From CAWKPF01 sp963851415 (lineage in GTDB: Bacteria; Acidobacteriota; Thermoanaerobaculia; Multivoradales; Multivoraceae), in the NCBI GenBank assembly GCA_963851415.1, contig CAWKPF010000002.1, positions 3,038,001 through 3,102,000 of the forward strand: DNA of 64,000 nucleotides. The letters run 5' to 3'. Shown one piece after another: positions 1 through 8,739 of this stretch (position 1 is the stretch's first letter; each line of letters starts with the position of its first letter). The notes below the pieces were generated by a model. That model had not been told where the DNA came from. It was given only the letters and a program-made list of their open reading frames with translations, and searched no databases. Both the position numbers and the translations under genes were made by a program.

Positions 1-63
1 CCCAGGGTCGAGGCTGCGGTGGCGGAGCTCGCCGGTCAGCCCCTGCCGAGCAGCAAGGGCTGA
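1..63 (+). CDS. C-terminal tail of an unidentified protein (partial)
   Basis: An open frame enters from the left edge and stops with TGA at 61-63, giving 20 residues that end in PLPSSKG. It has the codon preference of the neighbouring genes (mostly G or C in third position), so it is probably the real end of an upstream gene on the same strand. Too little is visible to name a family. The gap of about 150 bases before the next gene contains a likely promoter, so the two genes need not share a transcript. Confidence 0.55.
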   Translation, partial: PRVEAAVAELAGQPLPSSKG

Positions 64-89
64 TGACGTCGGAGCTTCGGGCGAGGCGC

Positions 90-98
90 TGCTAGAAT
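90..98 (+). promoter_or_regulatory. Probable extended -10 promoter for mrp
   Basis: The sequence TGC TAGAAT is an extended -10 element (TGn followed by four of six consensus bases). No good -35 hexamer lies 16-18 bases upstream, which is usual for extended -10 promoters. It would give a leader of about 110 bases before the mrp start at 218. This is inference from motif match only. Confidence 0.35.
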
Positions 99-217
99 GA
101 TTCTTTGCGCCGAGCGAATCGCGGCAGTCGCCCCAGCGCCCCTTCGAGGCGAGCGTGGGATCGAGTCGTACGGCGTGACCGGTCACGATTCTCGAAGTCG
201 AGCAACGAGAGGTCAGG

Positions 218-1312
218 ATGACGCAACAGCTGGAGCAGACTGTCTGGGAGGCCCTTCGGACGGTCACGTTTCCCGGGATGAGCCGTGATGTCGTCTCCTT
301 CGGATTCGTGGAGCGTGTACAGGTCGATGGCGCCGGTGCCGTCAGTGTCGATCTCCAGGTGCCAACCCAGAATCCGGGGGCGGGTGAGCAGATTCGCGAC
401 CAGGTTCGCGAGGTCCTCGAGGCGATCGAAGGAGCGGGTGACGTTCGAGTGTCACTGCAGGTCAAGGCGCCGCGAACCCCCGCTCAAGCTCCCCAGCAAG
501 CTGTGCAAGCCGATCGATCCCTGGTGCCGGAGGTCGAGCACATCGTCGCGGTGGCCAGTGGCAAGGGAGGGGTCGGGAAGTCGACCGTAGCCAGCAACCT
601 GGCGGTCGCGTTGGCCGTCCAGGGAAAGAGCGTGGGGCTGCTGGACTGCGACATCTACGGTCCCTCCCAACCGCTCATGTTCGGCATCACCGACAAGCCG
701 CGCGTGAGCGGGAATCGGCTCCTCCCGTTCGAAAAGCACGGGATCCGCGTCATGTCCCTTGGGTTCGTCCTCGACGCCGACACTCCCGTGATCTGGCGCG
801 GCCCGATGGTGATGAAGGCGATCGAGCAACTGCTGGGCGATGTCGAGTGGGGCCGTCTCGACTACTTGATCGTCGATTTGCCGCCCGGCACTGGCGACGC
901 CCAGCTCACTCTCACCCAGAGGGTTCCACTCGCCGGCGCGGTCATCGTCTCGACCCCCCAGGACGTGGCATTGATCGATGCCCGCAAGGGCATCGCCATG
1001 TTCCAGAAGGTCAGTGTGCCGGTGCTCGGTGTGGTGGAGAACATGTCGTTCTTCGTCTGTCCGCACTGCCAGGAGCGAAGCGAGATCTTCAAGCACGGAG
1101 GGGCAGAGCGGGTGGCGCAAGAGCTCGGCAGTCGGTTCCTGGGAGCGGTGCCGCTCGATCCAGCGGTGGTGCAAGCCTGCGACGACGGGATCCCCATCGT
1201 CGTTTCCCACCCCGATGGTGCGCACGCGGAGGCATTTCGTCAGATCGCTGACGCCGTCATCGCCGAGGTCGAACGGCGGGCCGCCGAGCGACCCGAGCTT
1301 TCGATCCTCTGA
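218..1312 (+). CDS. mrp: Mrp/ApbC-family iron-sulfur cluster carrier ATPase
   Basis: A 364-aa P-loop ATPase of the Mrp/NBP35 family, which binds and transfers Fe-S clusters in the cytoplasm. Residues about 1-90 form the MIP18/DUF59 domain often fused to bacterial Mrp. The deviant Walker A GKGGVGKST begins near residue 116, followed by the DCDIYGPSQP and DLPPGTGD motifs. The cluster-binding pair CPHC lies at residues 281-284. Length and domain order are normal for the fused form. The ATG follows an AGGTCAGG ribosome site. The next gene starts 65 bases later on the same strand. The family assignment is firm; the particular client proteins cannot be read from the sequence. Confidence 0.95.
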   Translation: MTQQLEQTVWEALRTVTFPGMSRDVVSFGFVERVQVDGAGAVSVDLQVPTQNPGAGEQIRDQVREVLEAIEGAGDVRVSLQVKAPRTPAQAPQQAVQADRSLVPEVEHIVAVASGKGGVGKSTVASNLAVALAVQGKSVGLLDCDIYGPSQPLMFGITDKPRVSGNRLLPFEKHGIRVMSLGFVLDADTPVIWRGPMVMKAIEQLLGDVEWGRLDYLIVDLPPGTGDAQLTLTQRVPLAGAVIVSTPQDVALIDARKGIAMFQKVSVPVLGVVENMSFFVCPHCQERSEIFKHGGAERVAQELGSRFLGAVPLDPAVVQACDDGIPIVVSHPDGAHAEAFRQIADAVIAEVERRAAERPELSIL

Positions 1313-1377
1313 ATGGTTCTCGAGTCCTCTGTTCCGATGCCCCCTCACCCTGCGCAGCGAACACGTCCCCGGATGAC

Positions 1378-2067
1378 ATGTCGGTCGCCGTCGTAGCGGA
1401 TGCGCACCTCGGTGGTCCCGGTGGACCGGCCGGGCCACTGATCGAACAACTGCGGGCTCTGCCCGATCGGGGTTGTCGGTCGTTGCTGTTCCTGGGCGAT
1501 CTCTTCCACGTCTGGGTCGGCGCACGTCGATACGAGACGGAGGAGATCCGTGCCGTCGTCCCGGTGATCGCCGAGCTCCGACGCCAGGGTATCGGCGTGG
1601 CCTACATCGAAGGCAACCGTGATTTTTTTCTCGAGGGCAGCCCCTACGAGGAAGCGTTCGATCGGATCGACACCGAGATCTCATTCACTCTGGGATCGCG
1701 GCGCTATCTGGCCGTCCACGGGGATGGCCTCGACGAGCGGGACTGGAACTACCGGTTCTGGCGATGGCTCTCGAAGAGTGCACCTTCGCGGTTGCTCTTC
1801 CGCCGTCTGCCCCGCCGGCTGGCTCGGCGGGTCGTCTATTCGACCGAGGAGCGACTCTCGCAGACCAACTTCAAGCACAAGGTGGAGATCCCAGAGAAGG
1901 TCTTGCGCGACTACGGGCAGACCCGACTTGCCGAAGGTCACGACGTCCTCTTGCTCGGCCACTTTCACGACCCCTGTCGTTACCGGGTCGGCGACGGGGA
2001 AGTGCGGATCGTGGATGCGTGGTTTCACGGCAACCACATCGAATGGCTCGAAGGGGACGTGGCGTGA
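1378..2067 (+). CDS. lpxH: UDP-2,3-diacylglucosamine diphosphatase-like metallophosphoesterase
   Basis: A 229-aa calcineurin-like phosphoesterase. Metal-binding motifs appear in order: DAHLGG near the N-terminus, GDLFHVW, GNRDFF, HGDGLDERDW and GHFHDP, where LpxH proteins more often have GHTH. Their spacing and the length fit LpxH, which removes UMP from UDP-2,3-diacylglucosamine to give lipid X in lipid A synthesis at the inner membrane face. The stop TGA overlaps the GTG of the next gene (GTGA), so translation is probably coupled. No strong ribosome site precedes the ATG. A related LpxH-like phosphoesterase of different specificity is possible, as no other lipid A gene is nearby. Confidence 0.82.
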   Translation: MSVAVVADAHLGGPGGPAGPLIEQLRALPDRGCRSLLFLGDLFHVWVGARRYETEEIRAVVPVIAELRRQGIGVAYIEGNRDFFLEGSPYEEAFDRIDTEISFTLGSRRYLAVHGDGLDERDWNYRFWRWLSKSAPSRLLFRRLPRRLARRVVYSTEERLSQTNFKHKVEIPEKVLRDYGQTRLAEGHDVLLLGHFHDPCRYRVGDGEVRIVDAWFHGNHIEWLEGDVA

Positions 2068-2891
2068 GCCAGGACGTCGTCGTCACGGTGTTGGGTTGTG
2101 GAACCTCGACCGGTGTTCCCGTGATCGGGTGTGGATGTGCGACGTGCCGCTCCGATCACCCTGGAAACCAGAGGACTCGTAGCAGTGTGTGGCTTCGCTT
2201 CGAGGACTCCCAGGGAGCCAGCCGTTCGATCGTGATCGATACGTCGACAGACTTTCGTCAGCAGGCACTACGTGAGCGAATCGATCGAGTCGATGCCGTT
2301 CTGTTTACGCATGCCCACGCCGATCACATCTTCGGCCTCGACGATCTGCGGGTCTTCAACTTCCGTCAGCGCCAGTCGATCCCCTGTCATTCCTCTGCGG
2401 CGACGATTCGTACGCTGCGGCGCACGTTTGCCTATGCTTTCGAAGAGGGCCAGGAGGGCGGTGGCAAACCGAAGATCGACCTGATCCCCATAGTGGACCC
2501 CTTCGAGCTCTTCGGGCTCACCATCGTGCCCGTGCCGCTGCGTCACGGAGAGTTGGAAGTGTTGGGCTTTCGTGTCGGCTCCTTTGCCTACCTGACGGAC
2601 TGCAATTGCGTTCCTCGGAGCAGTCGGCCTCTTCTCGAAGGTGTCGAGACCCTGATCATCGACGCGCTGCGCTACCGACCTCATCCGACTCACTTCAACG
2701 TCGAGCAGGCGATTGTTGCCGCCAGGGAGATCGGCGCTCGCCGCACCTGGCTCACTCATCTCGCGTGTGAGATCGATGCGGCCGATCTTCGGCAACCACT
2801 ACCCGAAGGCTTCGCCCTGGCCAGCGATGGTCTCTGCTTTACGGTGGCGGCCGACGTCGCCGGCTTGGCCGCTACGGTGCGCACTCCATGA
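2064..2891 (+). CDS. MBL-fold metal-dependent hydrolase, PhnP-like
   Basis: A 275-aa metallo-beta-lactamase-fold protein. The GTG start overlaps the lpxH stop as GTGA and the stop overlaps the aroA start as ATGA. The N-terminus carries the pattern GCGTSTGVPVIGCGCATC, typical of the PhnP/phosphoribosyl cyclic phosphodiesterase branch, and the metal motif HAHADHIFGLDDL follows at roughly residue 85. Later acidic and histidine residues (YLTDCN, THLACE) complete the usual metal site. Proteins of this branch are commonly annotated as general phosphodiesterases. The substrate is not known here, and no phn genes are present. Its place between lpxH and aroA indicates cotranscription. Confidence 0.88.
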   Translation: MSQDVVVTVLGCGTSTGVPVIGCGCATCRSDHPGNQRTRSSVWLRFEDSQGASRSIVIDTSTDFRQQALRERIDRVDAVLFTHAHADHIFGLDDLRVFNFRQRQSIPCHSSAATIRTLRRTFAYAFEEGQEGGGKPKIDLIPIVDPFELFGLTIVPVPLRHGELEVLGFRVGSFAYLTDCNCVPRSSRPLLEGVETLIIDALRYRPHPTHFNVEQAIVAAREIGARRTWLTHLACEIDAADLRQPLPEGFALASDGLCFTVAADVAGLAATVRTP

Positions 2892-4306
2892 GCGATCTCG
2901 GCGCAGGAGCACGCCCGGGCCTCTTGTCCGAGGGCGGAGAGCCCTGGCCCGAGTCGTTGGAGATCCCGCGGTCCGGGCCCGTGGCAGGAGAAGTCGAGGT
3001 TCCGCCTTCCAAGAGCCTGAGTCACCGTTGCCTCGCTCTCGCGCTGCTCTCGGGCCGTCGGACACGGGTCGACAGACTGCTGCGTGCCGAGGACACCGAT
3101 CTCTTCCTCGGTGTTCTCGAAGCCCTGGGATGGACCGTTTCGCGCGACGAGCGCGGGGTCGACCTCGAACCTCCCTCGGTCAGCGAACGGGCGGCTGTCG
3201 AAGAGGAAACGATCGAGCTCTACTGTGGCAATGCGGGGACGCTGTACCGTTTCCTGGTCGCTGCGCTCTCGACTCAGCGTGGCCGGTTTCGAGTGGACGG
3301 AGCGGCCCGGTTGCGCGAGCGCCCGATCGGGGTCCTGGCCGAGGCGATGGCCGAGTTGGGTGTCGAGGTCCGGTGGCTCCGCGAGAAGGGCTTTGCCCCG
3401 CTCGAAATCGTGGGGCCGACGCTCATGGGAGGACGCACGACCCTCGATGCTTCCGAGTCGAGCCAGTATCTCTCGGCACTTCTCCTGGCGGGGCTCCGTG
3501 CGCAGTCGCCTCTCGAGATCGAGGTCACGTCGCTCGCTTCCGCACCGTACGTGGGAATTACCCTGGAGATCCTGGAACGACTGGGTCTCGAAGCCGCGGT
3601 TCGTGTCGAGGGCGACCGCTATTTCGTCTCCCCCGTGACGAGCTTCGGCTCGTCGAGGCTGGTGGTCGAGGGCGACTGGTCGGCTGCCGCCTATCCCGCC
3701 GCCGCTGCGGCGATCACCGCCGGGAGCGTGCGCCTTCGCGGATTGCGTCGGGACTCGGTACAAGGCGACCGGCGGTTCATGGAGATCCTCGCCACCATGG
3801 GAGCGAGTGTTGTCTGGGAGGGTGAAGACCTCCGGGTCCAGGGCCCGGCGAGTCTCCTTGCGCCGGGGGACGTCGACATGGGAGACATCCCCGACCAGGT
3901 ACCGACGGTGGCGGCCCTGGCAGCCGTGGCGCGGGGGACGACCCGCATCCTCGGCGTTCCACACCTGCGCATCAAGGAGAGCGACCGGCTTCACGCCATG
4001 GCCACGGAGCTCGGGCGGCTCGGAGTCGTGGTCAGCGAACAGCCCGAAGGGCTGACCCTCGAGGGTCGTGAGTGGCTATCCGAGCCCCCCACGGTCAGGG
4101 TGGCGACCTATGATGATCACCGCATCGCTATGAGTCTGACCATTCTCGGACTCCGTCGGGGAGCCGTCGAGGTGGAGCGGCCCGAAGTGGTGGGCAAGTC
4201 CTATCCGGAGTTTTTTCGCGACCTCGACCGACTGGTCGTGCCTCGCCGGAGCCCGGGAGTCGAACCGGAGCCCGATCGGGGGCAGGGAGACGGCCGCCCG
4301 AGATGA
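2888..4306 (+). CDS. aroA: 3-phosphoshikimate 1-carboxyvinyltransferase (EPSP synthase)
   Basis: A 472-aa EPSP synthase, which joins shikimate-3-phosphate and phosphoenolpyruvate in the shikimate pathway to aromatic amino acids. Signature segments are visible in order: PPSKSLSHRCLALALLSG, CGNAGTLYRFLVAAL (the conserved GNAGT loop), the shikimate-binding SSQYLSALLLAG, the DIPDQVPTVAALA loop, GVPHLRIKESDRL and TYDDHRIAMSL. A front extension of about 35 residues precedes the catalytic fold. The gene overlaps its neighbours by ATGA on both sides, suggesting coupled translation with the MBL hydrolase before it and the sigma-54 activator after it. Confidence 0.96.
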   Translation: MSDLGAGARPGLLSEGGEPWPESLEIPRSGPVAGEVEVPPSKSLSHRCLALALLSGRRTRVDRLLRAEDTDLFLGVLEALGWTVSRDERGVDLEPPSVSERAAVEEETIELYCGNAGTLYRFLVAALSTQRGRFRVDGAARLRERPIGVLAEAMAELGVEVRWLREKGFAPLEIVGPTLMGGRTTLDASESSQYLSALLLAGLRAQSPLEIEVTSLASAPYVGITLEILERLGLEAAVRVEGDRYFVSPVTSFGSSRLVVEGDWSAAAYPAAAAAITAGSVRLRGLRRDSVQGDRRFMEILATMGASVVWEGEDLRVQGPASLLAPGDVDMGDIPDQVPTVAALAAVARGTTRILGVPHLRIKESDRLHAMATELGRLGVVVSEQPEGLTLEGREWLSEPPTVRVATYDDHRIAMSLTILGLRRGAVEVERPEVVGKSYPEFFRDLDRLVVPRRSPGVEPEPDRGQGDGRPR

Positions 4307-7300
4307 AACGGATCCCGGTCGACGAGGTGATCCACCCTTGCCTGGCGAGTGCACCCGGCGCCGCCGGGAGCCTGGTCAGGGAGGGAGGCGGCGATCCCCA
4401 TCGAACGATCGGGACCCTTCAGGGTCACAGCGACAGAGAGCGTCTCGGCCTCGTGCTGCAGGGAGCTGCACTTCTGGCAAGCCTGGAGCGAGGTGGCTGG
4501 CGACTGGAACGGGGCTTCGAGGCTGCCCGGGTGACGACCGAGGGGCGACTCGTGGTGAACGAAGCAGGCCCCGGGAGCGACCCGGTGCTGGTCCAGGACC
4601 GACTGACCCGGCTTCTCCAGCTCGCCTTCGGACTCGCTCCCGGCGGAGCCGCACTCGCGGGTCGTGGGGAGGCTCGGCGTGCGGCTCGACGTCTGCTCGG
4701 AAGTTGGCGCCAGCAGGTCACTCCGCTCGATCCCGATCGAGCGGTCGTCGAGATCCTGGCCGAAGCGCCCTACCTCTGGGAGCCGCGCTATGTCATCGCC
4801 ATTCAGGCTCTGGGGTGTGAGCTGCGCTGCCGCGGTGTCGCTCGCCGATGGGTCGTGGGTCCAGCGGAGAAACGAGAGCGCTTCCTGGCGGCGAGCTCCG
4901 ACTATCGCGGCCTGAACGACCTGCTCAACTCGCCAGCGGCTCAGAAATTGTGGCAGGGCGAAGCCGGAGCGGACCCGATCGTCCTGGCGGAGCGCGGTCG
5001 TTGGCGACTCGCGGTCGAGGCATTCGAGCGCTTTCCTCCCCGCGACGCCGGTGCGCGGCTCATCGAGGCCCGATGTCACTTCGCCGATGGGCGCTTCGAA
5101 CGAGCTCTCGAGCTGCTCCGAGGACGGCGGGGACTCGCCGAGCGCATCTTGCGCGTCCAATGTCAATATCAGTTGGGAGAGTTGCGTGCGGCTCGTCGAG
5201 CGCTCGCGAAGCTCGAGCTGGAACAGCTCGAGGGGGCGGCCACGGTCGAGCTCGGCTCGGTGGCGCTGCGGGTGTATGCCAACAGCGGAGACAAGAGAGA
5301 GGTCCGTCTCTGGATCGATCGTCTGGAGCGCGTCGGACGCTCTCGCGCCCCGGCTCGATTGTGCGCCCGAGCACTGATCGAGGCCGCACAGGGGTACTGG
5401 GATCTCAACGATGACCCTTCGGCTCGTTGCCGCCTGGACGAGGTCGCGTCGATGCTCCCCGACGACGAGCTCGACGATCGTTACTGGCAGGCGAGAGCGC
5501 TGCTGGCTCGCACCGAGGGCGATGCGGCCGAAGCGGTCCGCTGCGTCGAGCGAGCCATCGGTCGCACACGTCACCGGCGACTTCGTCGCTTCGAGGCCGG
5601 TCGGCTCTGGAACGATCTCCTGTTCGCGCGCACCGCCATGGCCGACCTCGCGGGCGCCGAGCGAGCAGGACACCATGCCTATGCTCATCTCAGTCGGTGC
5701 GATGGCCCTTCGGCTTCGACTCTCGCGCTGGCCAATCTTGCCGAGGTTCGGCTTCGACGGGGGCGACTGGACGGCGTCCGGGAGATCGTCGAACGGAGTC
5801 TCGAGGCGAATCGACTCGCCGGCAACGTGCGGGGCGGCAGCCAGGATGCGGGGCTGTGGGCCCGGTACTGGTTGGCGCACGGAGAGCCGGAACGTGCGCT
5901 CGAGGCCTGCCGTAGCATCCTCGACTCGGTGCACAGCCCGGAGGACATCTGGCACCATTTCGAGATCGCTGCGCTGGCCGTCCGAGCTCTCGGTTGGCTC
6001 GGCCGTGCACCGGAGGCGGCCGATTTGTTGGAACGACTCCCCGAAGAGGCTCTCGGGGTCTTCGAGCCCGAGGAGCGCCCGGCCCTCGTGGCTCTCGCCG
6101 GCAAGCCCGACGAGGCTCGCGCGGTGGCAGAGGCGCTCGGCGAAGGCCGGGCCGGGGAGGTTTGGCGTCATGCCTTGCCCGCAAATGCGTCTGCGCTGGG
6201 GGTGGCTCTCGACGGCTTACGTCACGAGATCGAGTCGTATCGATACGGCCGGTGCCTGCTGGACCTCCGACTGACCGGCGTGTCCATTCCCCACGGCGAT
6301 CTGAGGCTCGGAGCCCGAGCGCTGGAGGATGCTGGCGCCGCGTCATTGGCCGAGCGTCTGCGACCGACGGCGAATGTCGCCTGGAGAACGGTGAGGGATT
6401 TCCTGGAGGCTGATCCCGTGGATGCCGAGGCGGTAGGTCGGCTGTTGCGCGAGGGAGGGCATCCTTCGGCACGACTACTCTGGCGTGGCGCCGACGAGGA
6501 GAGGGTACTGGTGGACGGTCCGGGCGGTTCCGTGCGAGTGTCTCAGCCGGGGCACAGCGGGAGCTTCGAGCTCGAGGGAGTCCGTGAGGTGCCCTGGAGT
6601 ACGTTGCTGCGCCTCGTGGTGCAGTGTCTGCCCGGGATCGCGTCGTTCGAAGACGGCGAGGGCTCTCGCGAGCGTCGCTCGCCATCGGCTGCGGCAGATG
6701 TGGGAACCCGCCGTGCGAGGCGATCTGCACGCCGGCACGGCATCATGGGCAGTAGCGAGGCGATCAAACGGACCCTCGATCGGCTGCAGCGCCTGGCGAG
6801 CCGGGAGGTCCCGGTACTGCTTCAGGGCGAGACCGGAACCGGCAAAGAGCTGGCGGCGCGCTTGCTCCACGAAGAGAGTCCGAGGGCGAGAGGACCGTTC
6901 GAGCCGGTCAATTGTGCGGCGATGGCACAGGAGAACCTCTTGCTCTCCCAGCTCTTCGGTCACGCCAAGGGCGCCTTTACCGGTGCCGAGCGCGACGAGA
7001 AGGGCATCTTCGAAGCGGCTCGAGGTGGCACGGTCTTCCTGGACGAGATCGGCGACCTCCCGTCGGCAGCACAGGGACTGCTGCTGCGCCTGCTCGAAGC
7101 GCGCGAGGTGCGGCGCCTCGGAGAGACGCGGGTGCGCAAGGTCGATATTCGCGTGATCGCGGCGACCCACCGGAAGCTGGCGGAGCTGGTCGAACGGGGA
7201 ACGTTCCGTGAGGACCTCTACTATCGACTCGCGGTCGCGACGGTCACACTTCCTCCGCTGCGTGAGCGCGAGGGCGACGTGAAGGAGCTGGCCGAGCACT

Positions 7301-7668
7301 TCGCGGCCAGGCTTCCCGGTTCACCGCAGCTCGCCTCCGAGACCCTCGAGCGCCTGGGGACCCACCGATGGCCCGGCAACGTCCGGCAGCTGCTCCACGT
7401 GATCGAGACGGCGGCTGTGCTGGCCTCCACCGAGGAGGGAGCCTCGGCCACTCCTCGCATCGAGCCCCGGCATCTCGATCTGGCTTCGGCGGAGGAGTCG
7501 TCGCCTCGGGGCACCTACCATGAGCAGGTCGATGCCTTTCGCCGAGGGGTCCTCGAGAGGGCGCTGACGCGCCACGATGGCAACCAGGCCGCTGCGGCGC
7601 GCGAGCTCGGGATCACCCGTCAGGCTCTCTCTCAGGCTGTACGCAAGCTCGGGCTCCAGGGATCGTGA
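4303..7668 (+). CDS. Sigma-54-dependent activator with long TPR-like N-terminal region
   Basis: A 1121-aa regulator. Roughly residues 1-815 are Arg/Leu/Ala-rich helical sequence with TPR-like repeats (for example the stretch near 270-560) and no recognisable receiver, PAS or GAF domain. The AAA+ sigma-54 interaction domain follows: Walker A GETGTGKE at 842-849, the GAFTGA loop at 890-895 that contacts sigma-54, Walker B GGTVFLDEIGD near 908, and the arginine-finger segment FREDLYYRL. The last 45 residues form a Fis-type helix-turn-helix (AAARELGITRQALSQAVRKLGL). It should open sigma-54 promoters when its TPR region senses a protein partner or ligand. Its ATGA overlap with aroA is unusual for a regulator. 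The target genes are unknown, and no sigma-54 -24/-12 site was identified in the window. Confidence 0.92.
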   Translation: MKRIPVDEVIHPCLASAPGAAGSLVREGGGDPHRTIGTLQGHSDRERLGLVLQGAALLASLERGGWRLERGFEAARVTTEGRLVVNEAGPGSDPVLVQDRLTRLLQLAFGLAPGGAALAGRGEARRAARRLLGSWRQQVTPLDPDRAVVEILAEAPYLWEPRYVIAIQALGCELRCRGVARRWVVGPAEKRERFLAASSDYRGLNDLLNSPAAQKLWQGEAGADPIVLAERGRWRLAVEAFERFPPRDAGARLIEARCHFADGRFERALELLRGRRGLAERILRVQCQYQLGELRAARRALAKLELEQLEGAATVELGSVALRVYANSGDKREVRLWIDRLERVGRSRAPARLCARALIEAAQGYWDLNDDPSARCRLDEVASMLPDDELDDRYWQARALLARTEGDAAEAVRCVERAIGRTRHRRLRRFEAGRLWNDLLFARTAMADLAGAERAGHHAYAHLSRCDGPSASTLALANLAEVRLRRGRLDGVREIVERSLEANRLAGNVRGGSQDAGLWARYWLAHGEPERALEACRSILDSVHSPEDIWHHFEIAALAVRALGWLGRAPEAADLLERLPEEALGVFEPEERPALVALAGKPDEARAVAEALGEGRAGEVWRHALPANASALGVALDGLRHEIESYRYGRCLLDLRLTGVSIPHGDLRLGARALEDAGAASLAERLRPTANVAWRTVRDFLEADPVDAEAVGRLLREGGHPSARLLWRGADEERVLVDGPGGSVRVSQPGHSGSFELEGVREVPWSTLLRLVVQCLPGIASFEDGEGSRERRSPSAAADVGTRRARRSARRHGIMGSSEAIKRTLDRLQRLASREVPVLLQGETGTGKELAARLLHEESPRARGPFEPVNCAAMAQENLLLSQLFGHAKGAFTGAERDEKGIFEAARGGTVFLDEIGDLPSAAQGLLLRLLEAREVRRLGETRVRKVDIRVIAATHRKLAELVERGTFREDLYYRLAVATVTLPPLREREGDVKELAEHFAARLPGSPQLASETLERLGTHRWPGNVRQLLHVIETAAVLASTEEGASATPRIEPRHLDLASAEESSPRGTYHEQVDAFRRGVLERALTRHDGNQAAAARELGITRQALSQAVRKLGLQGS

Positions 7669-7701
7669 GCGTTGCGTGAGGAGGGCGTGGCGGCGTGCTG
7701 C

Positions 7702-8739
7702 TCAGTCGTGGTCGGTCAAGTGATCCCAGCCCAGGTCCGGCAACGATCGCGCGCCCTGGAGAGTCTCGAGGATCAGGGAAGACCCCTCTGTGAGCACACC
7801 GATGGGACGACAGCCATCGGGCGGTTTCGATCGCGGGGGAAGCGTGAAGAGCAGCACGTAGTCCTCGCCGCCTCCGAGGGCGAGCTCCAGCGGATCCAGG
7901 CCGAGCCAGTGAGCCAGTTCCGGGAGATCGGGGGAGAGCGGGAGAGCCTCGGCGTCGAGGCGAACGCCGACGTCGCTTGCACGAGTCAGGCGAGTCAGGT
8001 CGCGTGCCAGTCCGTCGGACAGGTCGATCGCCGCGACCGGCGTACGCCGTCGTCCCAACCAGTATCCCAGCTCGAGTTGAGGCCTTGGCGCGAGATGCCG
8101 AAGCACGGCGCGTCGGCCGGCGCGTGCGAGTGCTGCGGGGAGTCGTGTCGGAGTGAGAACCGAGCGCCCTTCGAGACGGGCTCCCCTTGTCAGCAGATGG
8201 CGGCCGGCTCCCGACTCGCCAACCGTTCCCCCGAGCCAGAGAACGTCGCCGGGGCGAGCGCCCTCGCGCGCCAGGAAGCGGCCTCTTGTCGGGCGCTCTC
8301 CCAGGACGGTCAGGGTTGCCTCGAGGACGGGAGCCCGGCTGGTGTCGCCGCCCGCCAGCGTCAGGTCGAAGCGCCGACAGCCGCGCAGCAGGGCAGCCAG
8401 GTAGGCTCGGGGGCTCGCCTCCGCGGGTAGACCGAGGGCGAGAAAGGCATAGCGCGGACGAGCGCCGACCGCGGCGAGGTCGGAGAGGTTGACTGCCAGG
8501 AGCCGGTGCGCTGCCCGGGCCGCCGAGAGATCGTGAGGGTGGTGGATTCCGGCCCTCTGCGAGTCTACCGTCACCGCCCACGGCCCTCCGGCAGGAAGAA
8601 GTGCGGCATCGTTGCCGATCAATCCGCCCGTTTGCCGGTGCGCGGCGAGCCACGAGACGAGGCGATCCTCCCCTCTGCCGCTCTCGGCGTGCCCTCGGGA
8701 GGTTCGATCCTGCCGCTTCGGACTACCGTCGCGCGTCAT
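7702..8739 (-). CDS. thiL: Thiamine-monophosphate kinase
   Basis: A 345-aa member of the PurM/ThiL family, which phosphorylates thiamine monophosphate to thiamine diphosphate with ATP. Recognisable segments are GEDRLVSWL near residue 23, the NLSDLAAVGA motif, GGDTSRAP, the AIDLSDGLARDL helix and GGEDYVLLF. Two positions are atypical: the metal-binding loop usually written IGDDAALL reads IGNDAALL, and the following TDT segment reads VDS. The gene starts inside the end of lon (17-base overlap) and is the last gene of the mglA-nrdR-hsp20-lon-thiL strand run. It converges with the sigma-54 activator, with 33 bases between the stops. A front extension of about 20 residues may mean a later start. 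Confidence 0.9.
   Translation of the reverse strand: MTRDGSPKRQDRTSRGHAESGRGEDRLVSWLAAHRQTGGLIGNDAALLPAGGPWAVTVDSQRAGIHHPHDLSAARAAHRLLAVNLSDLAAVGARPRYAFLALGLPAEASPRAYLAALLRGCRRFDLTLAGGDTSRAPVLEATLTVLGERPTRGRFLAREGARPGDVLWLGGTVGESGAGRHLLTRGARLEGRSVLTPTRLPAALARAGRRAVLRHLAPRPQLELGYWLGRRRTPVAAIDLSDGLARDLTRLTRASDVGVRLDAEALPLSPDLPELAHWLGLDPLELALGGGEDYVLLFTLPPRSKPPDGCRPIGVLTEGSSLILETLQGARSLPDLGWDHLTDHD

Noticed and set aside
97..288. Short open frame overlapping the start of mrp
   Set aside because: It begins inside the predicted -10 box, runs out of frame into mrp and has no coding character.
4201..6171. A 656-codon antisense frame opposite the end of aroA and the sigma-54 activator
   Set aside because: No recognisable motifs and no ribosome site; the plus-strand genes explain the region.
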